Below, one piece after another: positions 52,336 to 60,691 of a DNA stretch of 64,000 nucleotides (its first letter is position 1; each line of letters starts with the position of its first letter). Source of the stretch: PKWO01 sp036561005 (GTDB taxonomy: Bacteria; Pseudomonadota; Gammaproteobacteria; Burkholderiales; Burkholderiaceae_D); assembly GCA_036561005.1 (NCBI GenBank), contig DATBQE010000140.1, positions 1-64,000 of the forward strand, read 5' to 3'. The notes beneath the pieces were generated by a model that searched no databases, was not told the DNA's origin, and worked only from the letters and a program-made list of their open reading frames with translations. The translations under genes and the position numbers were made by a program.

Positions 52336-53988
52336 CTAGCGCAGTATTTTTTGCGCCGCCTCGCAGCCCCACCACGCCGCTTCCTCGAACACCGAAAAAC
52401 TCGACAAATCGGCATGAGCAAACAGTATCTTGCCATCTGCTGCGCGCAGACCATGCAACCCGTTATTCGAGAGAAAACCGGGCGAGGGCGAAGCCATCGC
52501 ATGACCGCGCACGGTGATGTCGAGTGCTTCGGCATGCTTTTCCAGCCGCAAGTCGTAGGCCAGTTTCAGGTCGCATGCCGCCTCTTCGTAAAGCGCCTCG
52601 GGGGTGGCAGCTTGCAGCCATTTTCTGGCCTCTTGCGGAGAACGTTTCGACAAGGCCTGGTAGGCGGAAAAAACCGTCTTCGGCGGCGCTGCAACGCGAA
52701 TGTCCTGGTGGGTCGATACGACATAACCCAATCCCTTGCCCGCATAAATGACATTGTCCCAGGCCAGCGCGGCGCCTTTGTCTTCAGACGGGAAACCATT
52801 CATCAGAAAATTGGATACCAGCCATGGCGCGTGCGCCGGCATGTGGATGGCAGCATCAAAGCCGTACGATGCCAGATTCGGCAGGATTTGTGCCGTCACC
52901 ATCAAGGGCATGGCGCACACTGCGCGCTTGGCCTTGACGGTGAAAGTGCGTAAACCGCCTGTCGAATAGTCGGCGCATAACACCTCGACGCCGCCATTTG
53001 TTTCTTCCACGCGTGCGGCAAATCCTGCGCGCCGCCAGCTGTCGGACGAACCGGTCTGGCGCGAGATCGCCGAGCTCAGATGTTGCACCATTGGCTGCAA
53101 ACCGTCGGGCCAAGTCAATACGGCGCCATCCAACGCATTGGCTGCCTTGCCGCCCCGGCTGGCGAAATAATGCAAGCCGCACCAGGCGGAAACACGATCA
53201 TATTCGGTGCCGTATTCATCGCGACAAACGTAATTGAGGTACCAATGCAGGGTGGGCGCCGTGTAACCGTTTTGCGTGAGCCACTGCTTGACGGTCATGC
53301 CATCGAGTTTGACCCAGGCCGGATCGGCAGAGGATAGCGCCAGCGGGATTGCGAACAGTTTGTGCCCGTCGGCGCCGCGCGCAGTTTTCAGCGATTCGAC
53401 ATATTGGAAGAAACGTTTGTGCTGGGCGGCATCATCTGCCGGCAATCCCGTCGCGGGCACGATGCCTTCCTGCCACGTGCCGCCGATCAAAAGCCGCTCG
53501 TCGGGTGCGTGCAGCAAGACGCGTTCGTCGAATGTCGGTTTCTCCCCCATCGGGTTGGCCTCGATGACGCCGAAGTCGAACAGCATCTCGCGCACGTGGG
53601 TCGATTCCATCGACGGCAGCGGCAGGTAGTGCGCGCCGCACGGATAGTGCAAATCGCCGAATTGCCCGCTGCTGGCGTTGCCGCCGAACTCGGGGCCGCT
53701 GATAACCAGAAAATTCTTGTGACCGGACTTTGATAGGCGCCACGCGGCACTGAGGCCGGCCACGCCGCTGCCGAGAATTGCCACGTCGATGTCAATTTCG
53801 CCGGACGGCGCGGGCAGTGCACCCTTGTCGCGCAACAGGTGGCCCTCGCGCATACCCGGATAGGAAATTTTCGGCGTCGTTTCAAGCAAGGGCATCTGCG
53901 ACCGGCGATACATCAGTCCTGCGCCGGCCGACAGCGCAGCCACGCCGGCCGTGAGCATGAACGTGCGCCGATTGATCGGGTGGCTCAT
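52336..53988 (-). CDS. Tat-exported FAD amine oxidase-like protein
   Basis: 550 aa. The N-terminus 'PINRRTFMLTAGVAALSAGAGLMY' is a Tat signal (RRxF), so it should be exported folded with its cofactor. The FAD motif 'VAILGSGVAGLSAAWRLSKSGHK' (near residue 65) and the later 'GLGYVVSTHQDI', 'ADGKILFAHADLSSFSVFEEAAWWGCEAAQKIL' fit the flavin amine oxidase/protoporphyrinogen oxidase group. It overlaps the SpeE-like gene by 4 bp (ATGA). A role in oxidising a polyamine-type product of the cluster is inference. A longer open frame to 54267 lies in the neighbour and was rejected. Confidence 0.8.
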   Translation of the reverse strand: MSHPINRRTFMLTAGVAALSAGAGLMYRRSQMPLLETTPKISYPGMREGHLLRDKGALPAPSGEIDIDVAILGSGVAGLSAAWRLSKSGHKNFLVISGPEFGGNASSGQFGDLHYPCGAHYLPLPSMESTHVREMLFDFGVIEANPMGEKPTFDERVLLHAPDERLLIGGTWQEGIVPATGLPADDAAQHKRFFQYVESLKTARGADGHKLFAIPLALSSADPAWVKLDGMTVKQWLTQNGYTAPTLHWYLNYVCRDEYGTEYDRVSAWCGLHYFASRGGKAANALDGAVLTWPDGLQPMVQHLSSAISRQTGSSDSWRRAGFAARVEETNGGVEVLCADYSTGGLRTFTVKAKRAVCAMPLMVTAQILPNLASYGFDAAIHMPAHAPWLVSNFLMNGFPSEDKGAALAWDNVIYAGKGLGYVVSTHQDIRVAAPPKTVFSAYQALSKRSPQEARKWLQAATPEALYEEAACDLKLAYDLRLEKHAEALDITVRGHAMASPSPGFLSNNGLHGLRAADGKILFAHADLSSFSVFEEAAWWGCEAAQKILR

Positions 53989-55496
53989 CGTATGACGTTT
54001 TGCCAGTCTTCCTCGAAGTAATGCACGAGTGACTGGTTGTTCAGGCGGTTCGGCTCGACGTTCAAAGGCTGCATGTCGGCCGGGAACTTGAACATCAGCC
54101 GGGTCGATTCGGCGTCGATGAAGCGCATCGGTTCGACGTATTTTTCCGGTGGCGTGTAATCCTGGCGCTTGGCCGCGATGATAAAGCCCCACTCGCCGAA
54201 TGAAGGTACATACGCATGGTAGGGCCAGGTGTTGAGTCCCGCTTCCTTCAGTGTGGCGTTGATGCACCAGTATGATTTCGGCGCGAAGTAGGGCGAAGTC
54301 GACTGGATCACTGCATAACCGTGTTCCGAAAGATGTTTCGATACCAGACGGTACATGGGTACGGAAAACAGTTTGCCCAGGCCGAAGTTGGACGGATCGG
54401 GGAAATCGACGATGATGGCGTCGAACACTTGCTGGCTGTTTTCCAGCCAGCGGGCCGCATCCTGATTGATGACCTGCACCAGCGGATTCTTCAACGAGCC
54501 CTGGTTCAAGGCAACCAGCGGATCGGAGGCGGAGAAGAGGCCGGTCATGGCGGGATCGAGATCGACCAGCGTGACGTGCTCCACATTCTTGTGTTTGAGG
54601 ATTTCGCGCACGGCAAGACCATCGCCGCCGCCCAGCACCAGCACGTTCTTGGCCCAGGGCAGAGGCTCCAGAATCGGGTGCACGAGCGCCTCATGATAGC
54701 GGTGCTCATCGCGCGACGAAAACTGCAGGTTGCCGTTGATGTAGAGCCGCATGTCGTCTTTCCAGCGCGTGACGACGAGGCGCTGGTAGGGCGTGGTGGT
54801 GGCATAGATGATTTCGTCGCCGAAGATGCCGTGTTCGGCCCACAATGTCAGACGATCCGATATGACAAAGCCGCCGGCCAGCAAGCCCATGATGATGCCG
54901 GCCTTGACCATCCTGGCGGTGGGCCGCGTCACTTCATGGCGGAACATCAGCGTCGTCCATAACGCCACGGCGGCATTGAGGATGCCGAACAGGAAACCGG
55001 TGCGCGACAGGCCCAACTTGGGTGCCAGCACGAGCGGAAACAGCAGCGATACAGCCAGTGCGCCGAGGTAATCGAAGGTCAGCACGCGGCTTACCATTTC
55101 GCGGAATTCGGCACGGCGCTCGTTCAGTGCGCGCATGACCAGCGGAATTTCCATGCCGACCAAGGCGCCCAGGACGAAAACCAGGGCGTAAAGGGCGGCG
55201 CGAAACGGGGTCGACAGCCAGGCAAAGATGACAAACAGAAAGGCGGCGGAAATGCCGCCCAGCAAGCCGACCAGCAATTCGATATCGATGAAACGCGTCA
55301 AAACGTCTTCATCTTTGACATATTTGGAAAAATGCGAACCTGCGCCCATGGCAAACAGATAGCAGCCGATGATGGAGGAAAATTGCAGAACGGAATCGCC
55401 AAGCAGGTAGCTGGTGAGCGCGCCGGCGATCAATTCATATGCCAGGCCGCATGATGCGACGATGAAAACGGACAGGACGAGGACGCGATCTGGCAT
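53985..55496 (-). CDS. Membrane-anchored spermidine synthase-like aminopropyltransferase
   Basis: 503 aa. Residues about 1-215 hold six or seven membrane helices. From about 220 a spermidine synthase fold follows: 'TPYQRLVVTRWKDDMRLYINGNLQFSSRDEHRYHEALVHP', 'VLVLGGGDGLAVREIL' (decarboxylated-SAM site), 'TLVDLDPAM', 'DAIIVDFPDPSNFGLGKLFS'. This is the integral-membrane SpeE type, about 200 residues longer than soluble SpeE. SpeD, encoded across the divergent promoter region at 58893, would supply decarboxylated SAM. Confidence 0.85.
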   Translation of the reverse strand: MPDRVLVLSVFIVASCGLAYELIAGALTSYLLGDSVLQFSSIIGCYLFAMGAGSHFSKYVKDEDVLTRFIDIELLVGLLGGISAAFLFVIFAWLSTPFRAALYALVFVLGALVGMEIPLVMRALNERRAEFREMVSRVLTFDYLGALAVSLLFPLVLAPKLGLSRTGFLFGILNAAVALWTTLMFRHEVTRPTARMVKAGIIMGLLAGGFVISDRLTLWAEHGIFGDEIIYATTTPYQRLVVTRWKDDMRLYINGNLQFSSRDEHRYHEALVHPILEPLPWAKNVLVLGGGDGLAVREILKHKNVEHVTLVDLDPAMTGLFSASDPLVALNQGSLKNPLVQVINQDAARWLENSQQVFDAIIVDFPDPSNFGLGKLFSVPMYRLVSKHLSEHGYAVIQSTSPYFAPKSYWCINATLKEAGLNTWPYHAYVPSFGEWGFIIAAKRQDYTPPEKYVEPMRFIDAESTRLMFKFPADMQPLNVEPNRLNNQSLVHYFEEDWQNVIR

Positions 55497-55744
55497 ATAT
55501 TTCGGTAATCCGGGCTGTATTTCAACAGTTGTGGTGCGGGCATTTGCTTGTTAGGATGCTGTGTGACTGGAGGTTATTGATCCAGACGTGGCAGAAGGTA
55601 ACATATTCTTGCGGCAACGTCGGCACTGCCTGCAATGTCGTGAATGCATAAATTGTGTTGCTTCGTCGCAATGAACGACGGCTTTTTTCAGCTTAACGCA
55701 ACGCCAGGTGCCGTCCTGTAACGCAACGTATTGGGGAGTCCTGC

Positions 55745-56131
55745 ATGGTAGCGGCCTACGCCTATTTGCTCCACCTCGTGTCGGGCTGTGTCCTGATGGC
55801 GATCTTTTTTGCAATCTATACCTGGATCACACCGTTCGACGAAATCGCGCTGATTCGTGAAGGGAATATGGCTGCAGCCCTCTCTTTGGCGGGTGCTGTT
55901 GTAGGTTTTTGTCTTACTTTGGCTTCCAGTGTCCTGCATAGCGACAGCCTCGAAATGTTCCTCGCATGGGGTGTCGGAGCCATGGTCGTGCAAAGCGCCG
56001 GCTACGCGGTGATCACGCGCATGCTGCCGCAAATGAACAGTGCAATCGAACACAATAACGCCGCCATGGGGGCCCTGATGGGGACGGCTTCCCTGGCGCT
56101 CGGCATCATCAACGCTGCTTGTCTATCATAG
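55745..56131 (+). CDS. DUF350 (YjfL-like) membrane protein
   Basis: 128 aa, four membrane helices. 'TWITPFDEIALIREGNMAAALSLAGAVVGFCLTLASSV' matches the DUF350 core; members often occur as two such two-helix units. GGGGAG precedes the ATG. First gene of a + strand operon that continues with SPFH, DUF4178-like, a small Gly-rich protein and SpeD. Divergent from the SpeE-like gene (248 bp between). Confidence 0.82.
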   Translation: MVAAYAYLLHLVSGCVLMAIFFAIYTWITPFDEIALIREGNMAAALSLAGAVVGFCLTLASSVLHSDSLEMFLAWGVGAMVVQSAGYAVITRMLPQMNSAIEHNNAAMGALMGTASLALGIINAACLS

Positions 56132-56150
56132 CGCAACAGGGGAATCAATC

Positions 56151-57188
56151 ATGAGTTTCGGATCATTCATCAAGAAACAGTTTATCGATATTCTGCAGTG
56201 GAACGAGGATTCCGATCAGGTGCTGGCCTGGCGTTATCCGATGCAGGATTTCGAGATTCAATACGGCGGCAGCCTGACGGTGCGCGAATCGCAGGCAGCC
56301 GTATTCGTCAACGAAGGCAAGATCGCCGACGTGTTCGGCCCCGGCATGTACAAGTTGACGACCAATACGCTGCCGGTTCTGACCTATTTGAAGAATTGGG
56401 ACAAGCTGTTCGAGTCGCCGTTCAAATCCGACGTCAATTTCTTCAGCACCCGCCTGCAACTGGGCCGCAAGTGGGGCACGCCGCAGCCGATCACGATCCG
56501 CGACAAGGATTTCGGCATGGTACGGCTGCGCGCTTTCGGCATGTATTCCTACAAGATCAGCGACCCGCGCAAGTTTTACACCGAGATCAGCGGTACGCGC
56601 GACGTCTACACGCGCGACGAGCTGGAGCAGCAATTGCGCAACATCGTCGTCTCCACCATGACCAACACGCTGGGCGGCTCATCGATTCCTTTCCTCGACA
56701 TGGCCGGCAATCAGGGCTTGATGGCAGAGAAAATCAAGGAAGAACTGGTCGTCGCTTTTGAGCGCTACGGCGTGGCGCTGGACAACTTCGTGGTCGAAAA
56801 TGTTTCGCTGCCGGAGGAGTTGCAGAAGGCCATCGATACCCGTATTTCGATGGGCATGATGGGCGATATGTCCAAGTACACGCAATATCAGGCCGCCAAT
56901 GCGATTCCGCTGGCTGCGCAAAACGAAGGCGGCGGCATGGCGACACTTGGTGCCAACATGGCCGCCGGTGTAGCAATCGGCTCGGCCATGGCGCAGGGCC
57001 TGAACCCGGCGGCTGCGGCGGGCGCTCCTGCGGCAGCAGTGGTGGCTGCACCTGCTGTTGCCACAGCCAGTCCGGCCGATCCGGTTGCGCGCCTGGCGCA
57101 ATTGAAAGCCATGCTCGATCAGGGTCTGATCGCGCAAGCCGACTTCGATACGGCGAAGGCGGACATTCTCAAGAAATTGGTAGGCTGA
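56151..57188 (+). CDS. SPFH-domain protein with C-terminal SHOCT (YdjI-like)
   Basis: 345 aa. No N-terminal helix; 'SLTVRESQAAVFVNEGKIADVFGPGMYKLTTNTLPVL' begins the SPFH/Band-7 fold, which runs to about residue 235 ('ERYGVALDNFVVENVSLPEELQKAIDTRISMG'). An Ala/Gly/Pro-rich linker follows, then a SHOCT domain at about 310-345 ('DPVARLAQLKAMLDQGLIAQADFDTAKADIL'). SPFH proteins scaffold membrane microdomains; this 'virion core protein-like' subgroup typically lies beside DUF350 and DUF4178 genes. Confidence 0.87.
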   Translation: MSFGSFIKKQFIDILQWNEDSDQVLAWRYPMQDFEIQYGGSLTVRESQAAVFVNEGKIADVFGPGMYKLTTNTLPVLTYLKNWDKLFESPFKSDVNFFSTRLQLGRKWGTPQPITIRDKDFGMVRLRAFGMYSYKISDPRKFYTEISGTRDVYTRDELEQQLRNIVVSTMTNTLGGSSIPFLDMAGNQGLMAEKIKEELVVAFERYGVALDNFVVENVSLPEELQKAIDTRISMGMMGDMSKYTQYQAANAIPLAAQNEGGGMATLGANMAAGVAIGSAMAQGLNPAAAAGAPAAAVVAAPAVATASPADPVARLAQLKAMLDQGLIAQADFDTAKADILKKLVG

Positions 57189-57232
57189 TTTTGACGACCG
57201 GACATCGGTGAAATAGACTTCGACTCGCCTAC

Positions 57233-58708
57233 ATGCAAAAAATATCCTGTCCCAATTGCGGCGGCGAAGTACTTTTTCGTTCCGCCGCATCGGTCATGGC
57301 CGTCTGCGAGTATTGTCAGAGCACGCTGCTCAAGGATGCCGATTCCGTCAAGAACATCGGCAAGATGTCGGACCTGCTGGAAGATTATTCGCCCTTGCAG
57401 ATCACCTCCACCGGCATGTTCCAGGGGCGCAATTTCTCGCTCGTGGGCCGGATTCAGTTGCGTTATGACGCCGGCATCTGGAACGAATGGTATGTCATGT
57501 TCGACGACGGCGAAGCGGGCTGGCTGTCGGATGCCTCCGGCCAATACGTCTTCACGATAATCGACAGCTCGCCGGGAGAGTCGCTGCCGGCATTCGACAA
57601 TCTGCGCCCGGGCTTGCCGCTGCGTTATCGCGGCGCCACATTTTACGCGTCCGACGTGCGCACGGCGCGTTGCATCGCCGGTGAAGGTGAGTTGCCGTTC
57701 AAGGTCGGCAACGGCTGGGAATTGCGTGCCGCCGATTTTCGGGTCGGCCATCGTTTTCTGACACTGGACTATTCCGACGCTCCAGCGCCGCAGGTGTATC
57801 TCGGCCAGGCGGTGACGCTGGAACAGATGCGCTGCCAATTGCTGCGCGCCGAAGACGGCGTGGCCGATTCGGCGGCCAAGTTCCGCGGCAAGACCGTGCC
57901 CTTCGATTGCCCAAGTTGCGGGGCGTCGATCAAATACATGGCCGGCATGGCCTATCATATCGTCTGCCCCAGTTGCCACGCCGAGGTTGACTGCTCTACC
58001 GACAAGGCGCTGGTGCTGGAAAAAGCCGCCGAGCTGGCGCGCATCACCACCAGCATCGATCTGGGCGATATGGCCAACATCAACGGCATTAAATACGAGA
58101 CGATCGGCCTGATGCAATGCCAGACCTCGTACGGCGACGAATCCTGGACCTGGGTGGAATACCTGTTGTTTAATCCGGCCAAGGGCTTCCATTGGCTTGT
58201 GGAAGGCAGCGAGGGTTGGGACAGCGTGACTGTGCTCAACGAATGGCCGGATCAAAGCGGCGGCAACATCACGCTGGCCGGCGACACGTACGTCAAATCC
58301 GAAGACTACAGTGCGGTGGTGCTGTACGCGGCGGGTGCCTTCAACTGGCGCATTTCGATCGGCGATCACACGCGCGTTTCCGAGTACAAAAAGGGCAATC
58401 GCACGGTCACCTCCGAGTCCAACGCCAACGAGGTGGTCTGGTCAGCCGGGCGCTCCGTGCCGGCCTCGCAGGTAGGGCAGTGGTTCGGCAAGAACTTCGG
58501 CGGCGCATCGGCGTCCGACGAGCCCGGCACAGAATCGAAGGCGCTGTTCAAGGTGGCGCGCATTTTCACCATCATCATCGCGATCCTGAACCTGCCGATG
58601 GCCTTCATCGGCGGCATGAGCAGCTTCCGCGTCATCATCGTGGCATTGCTGCTGTTATGGGTGCCGGCAATCATCGTGCGTTTCTTCGGCAAGGATAGCA
58701 ATGTCTAA
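57233..58708 (+). CDS. Zinc-ribbon DUF4178-like protein with C-terminal membrane helices
   Basis: 491 aa. An N-terminal zinc ribbon (C6, C9, C25, C28) is followed by a beta-rich DUF4178-like domain ('FQGRNFSLVGRIQLRYDAGIWNEWYVMFDDGEAGWLSDASGQY'). A second zinc ribbon follows (C226, C229, C245, C248), then a second copy of the domain ('GIKYETIGLMQCQTSYGDESWTWVEYLLFNPAKGFHWLVEGSEGW'). Two helices end the protein (about 440-490). The duplicated ribbon-plus-domain layout is clear in the sequence. Function unknown. It starts 45 bp after the SPFH gene. Confidence 0.78.
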   Translation: MQKISCPNCGGEVLFRSAASVMAVCEYCQSTLLKDADSVKNIGKMSDLLEDYSPLQITSTGMFQGRNFSLVGRIQLRYDAGIWNEWYVMFDDGEAGWLSDASGQYVFTIIDSSPGESLPAFDNLRPGLPLRYRGATFYASDVRTARCIAGEGELPFKVGNGWELRAADFRVGHRFLTLDYSDAPAPQVYLGQAVTLEQMRCQLLRAEDGVADSAAKFRGKTVPFDCPSCGASIKYMAGMAYHIVCPSCHAEVDCSTDKALVLEKAAELARITTSIDLGDMANINGIKYETIGLMQCQTSYGDESWTWVEYLLFNPAKGFHWLVEGSEGWDSVTVLNEWPDQSGGNITLAGDTYVKSEDYSAVVLYAAGAFNWRISIGDHTRVSEYKKGNRTVTSESNANEVVWSAGRSVPASQVGQWFGKNFGGASASDEPGTESKALFKVARIFTIIIAILNLPMAFIGGMSSFRVIIVALLLLWVPAIIVRFFGKDSNV

Positions 58709-58886
58709 ATTCCTTTACATGCTTTACGGCGCGGTGATACTCATCGGCAGTACCGTCATCAATGTCAACAATGTCAACCAGAACAGCAGCACCGGCAGCG
58801 GCTGGAACAGTCATGGCGGCGGCAGTTACTGGGGCGGCAGCGGCGGCTCGACCGGCGGATTTTCTTCCGGCGGCGGCCACAAGTGA
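58701..58886 (+). CDS. Small Gly/Ser-rich membrane protein
   Basis: 61 aa: one membrane helix (about 4-21), then 'NVNNVNQNSS' and a Gly/Ser/His tail. The ATG overlaps the stop of the zinc-ribbon gene by 8 bp, so the start is likely translation-coupled. It resembles the flexible tails of other membrane stress proteins; no named family. Confidence 0.6.
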   Translation: MSKFLYMLYGAVILIGSTVINVNNVNQNSSTGSGWNSHGGGSYWGGSGGSTGGFSSGGGHK

Positions 58887-58892
58887 GGCCCC

Positions 58893-59294
58893 ATGACGAC
58901 GCATAGTCCTGCGGCGGCATTGGGCCGCCACGTGTTGGCCGATTTTTACGGCGTCGGTGCCGAATTGTTGAACGACGCCACCATGATCGAGTCGGTATTG
59001 ACGCGCGCCGCGCTGGCCGCCGGCGCAACGCCGATCTTCGCCAAATTTCATCATTTCGGCGCGGGGCAGGGGGTGACCGGCGTTCTGCTCTTGCGCGAGT
59101 CGCACATCAGCATCCACACCTGGCCCGAACATGGCTACGCCGCGCTCGACGCCTTCATGTGCGGCACGGCGCGGCCCGAACTGGCGATCGATATTGCGGC
59201 TCAGGCACTGCAGCCGCAGCGCCAGGAACTGAAAACCATCGAGCGCGGCGAACTGCCCATTGCCTGGCCAGTCGATATGGTAAAAACCGCATAG
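58893..59294 (+). CDS. speD: S-adenosylmethionine decarboxylase proenzyme
   Basis: 133 aa, the short prokaryotic class. 'RHVLADFYGVG' at the N-terminus; the cleavage/active-site motif 'LLRESHISIHTWPEHGYAALDAFMCG', with S70 becoming the pyruvoyl group, H75 and C90 as the catalytic acid/base pair. Makes decarboxylated SAM, the aminopropyl donor used by spermidine synthases. Its place at the end of the DUF350-SPFH operon ties that operon to the SpeE-like gene. AGTGAGG lies before the ATG. Confidence 0.93.
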   Translation: MTTHSPAAALGRHVLADFYGVGAELLNDATMIESVLTRAALAAGATPIFAKFHHFGAGQGVTGVLLLRESHISIHTWPEHGYAALDAFMCGTARPELAIDIAAQALQPQRQELKTIERGELPIAWPVDMVKTA

Positions 59295-59342
59295 GGCGAG
59301 CCGATTGCCTCTTTACGAGTAGACTGACGGACATGGGCCGCC

Positions 59343-60281
59343 ATGCCCGGTAAAATGTCGCACAGTCGCTATCTTGCACCGCCGCTCGCCGATCAATCTA
59401 CTGCACCGCACAAAATGACACTTCCCAAGCTCAAATCGGTCCAATGCCTGTCACCGGCTGGTTTCCACAATGTCGCCTACAAGGAATGGGGTGATCCCGC
59501 CAATCCCAAGGTGTTGGTATGCGTGCACGGTTTGACGCGCGTCTCCGATGATTTCGATGCATTGGCACGCAATCTGTGCGACACCTATCGTGTGATCTGT
59601 CCCGACATCGTGGGCCGCGGCCGCTCCGACTGGTTGCGCGATCCGCGCTTTTACATCGTGCCGCAGTATGTCAGTGACATGGTTACCCTGTTGGCTCGCC
59701 TGGAAGCAGAAACGCTGCACTGGTTCGGGACCTCGATGGGTGGCCTGATCGGCATGGGCCTGGCTTCATTGCCCGGCAATCCGGTACGGAAATTGCTATT
59801 GAACGATGTGGGGCCGGTATTGAATCCGGCGGCGTTGGCGCGCATCGGCGATTACCTCGGACGTCCCATCCGCTTTGCCACATTTGATGAAGCGGCGCAA
59901 TACGTGATGGCGATCTCGATCACTTTCGGGCCGCATACCGACGACGAATGGCGCAAGTTCGCCGCCGATGTCTTGCGTCAAGACAAAGATGGCCAATGGA
60001 TATTGCATTACGATGCCGCGATGGCGACGCCTTTCAAGGCTGTCACGCCGGAAAGCGGCCAGCGCGACGCGGCCATTTTGGCTGCCGCCTACGATGCCAT
60101 CACGTGCGAGACGCTGGTCGTGCGCGGTGCCGAATCGGACTTGCTGACGCGCGATGTCGCGCTGTCGATGACCGAGCGCGGCCCCAGGGCGACGTTGATC
60201 GAGCTGCCCGGCGTGGGCCACGCGCCGACTTTTGTGCACGACGACCAGATTGCCATTGCGCGGCGCTTTTTTGCAGGATAA
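59343..60281 (+). CDS. Alpha/beta-fold hydrolase
   Basis: 312 aa if the first ATG is used; ATG at 59355 or 59415 are equally possible, since none has a clear Shine-Dalgarno and homology begins near 'LKSVQCLSPAG'. Oxyanion 'VCVHGLTRVSDDF', nucleophile elbow 'GTSMGG' (S131 by the first start), Asp in 'VRGAESDLLT', His in 'LPGVGHAPTF'. 'DIVGRGRSDWL' is typical of epoxide-hydrolase/esterase-like members. Substrate unknown. Confidence 0.82.
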   Translation: MPGKMSHSRYLAPPLADQSTAPHKMTLPKLKSVQCLSPAGFHNVAYKEWGDPANPKVLVCVHGLTRVSDDFDALARNLCDTYRVICPDIVGRGRSDWLRDPRFYIVPQYVSDMVTLLARLEAETLHWFGTSMGGLIGMGLASLPGNPVRKLLLNDVGPVLNPAALARIGDYLGRPIRFATFDEAAQYVMAISITFGPHTDDEWRKFAADVLRQDKDGQWILHYDAAMATPFKAVTPESGQRDAAILAAAYDAITCETLVVRGAESDLLTRDVALSMTERGPRATLIELPGVGHAPTFVHDDQIAIARRFFAG

Positions 60282-60321
60282 TTCGGCATGAACAAGTCGG
60301 CATGAACTCTGGAGACAAAAA

Positions 60322-60675
60322 ATGACGGACATCACGCGTTTTCACGTAGGCAAGACTCTGTCTGAAACGGCGATCCATCACGGCACGATCTACCTGGCCG
60401 GCCAGATCGCCGAAGATACAACCCACAATATAGAAGGCCAGACGCGCGAAGTGCTCGGCCATATCGACCGCCTGCTGGCCGAGTCCGGCAGCGACAAGAC
60501 GCGCATCCTGATGTGTCAGATCTACCTGGCAGACATCAAGGATTTTGCCGGCATGAATGCGGTGTGGAACGAATGGGTGCCGCAAGGGCATACGCCGCCG
60601 CGCGCGACAGTGCAGGCGCAGCTTGCCAAACCGGAATGGCTGGTCGAGATGGTCGTGACTGCAGCCGTCAAATAG
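60322..60675 (+). CDS. RidA (YjgF/YER057c/UK114) family protein
   Basis: 117 aa. The family signature includes the conserved Arg in 'GHTPPRATVQAQLAKPEWLVEM' (R94) and 'YLAGQIAEDTTHNIEGQTREVLGHIDRLLAESGSDKTRIL'. RidA trimers hydrolyse reactive enamines/imines formed by PLP enzymes. Here the 'C-terminal Glu' typical of RidA proper is not obvious, so it may belong to another Rid subgroup. Confidence 0.88.
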   Translation: MTDITRFHVGKTLSETAIHHGTIYLAGQIAEDTTHNIEGQTREVLGHIDRLLAESGSDKTRILMCQIYLADIKDFAGMNAVWNEWVPQGHTPPRATVQAQLAKPEWLVEMVVTAAVK

Positions 60676-60691
60676 CGGACGAAATTAATTA

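Noticed and set aside
57119..58369. 416-codon minus-strand frame opposite the zinc-ribbon gene
   Set aside because: The + strand frame has paired zinc ribbons and a duplicated domain; the minus frame has nothing comparable.
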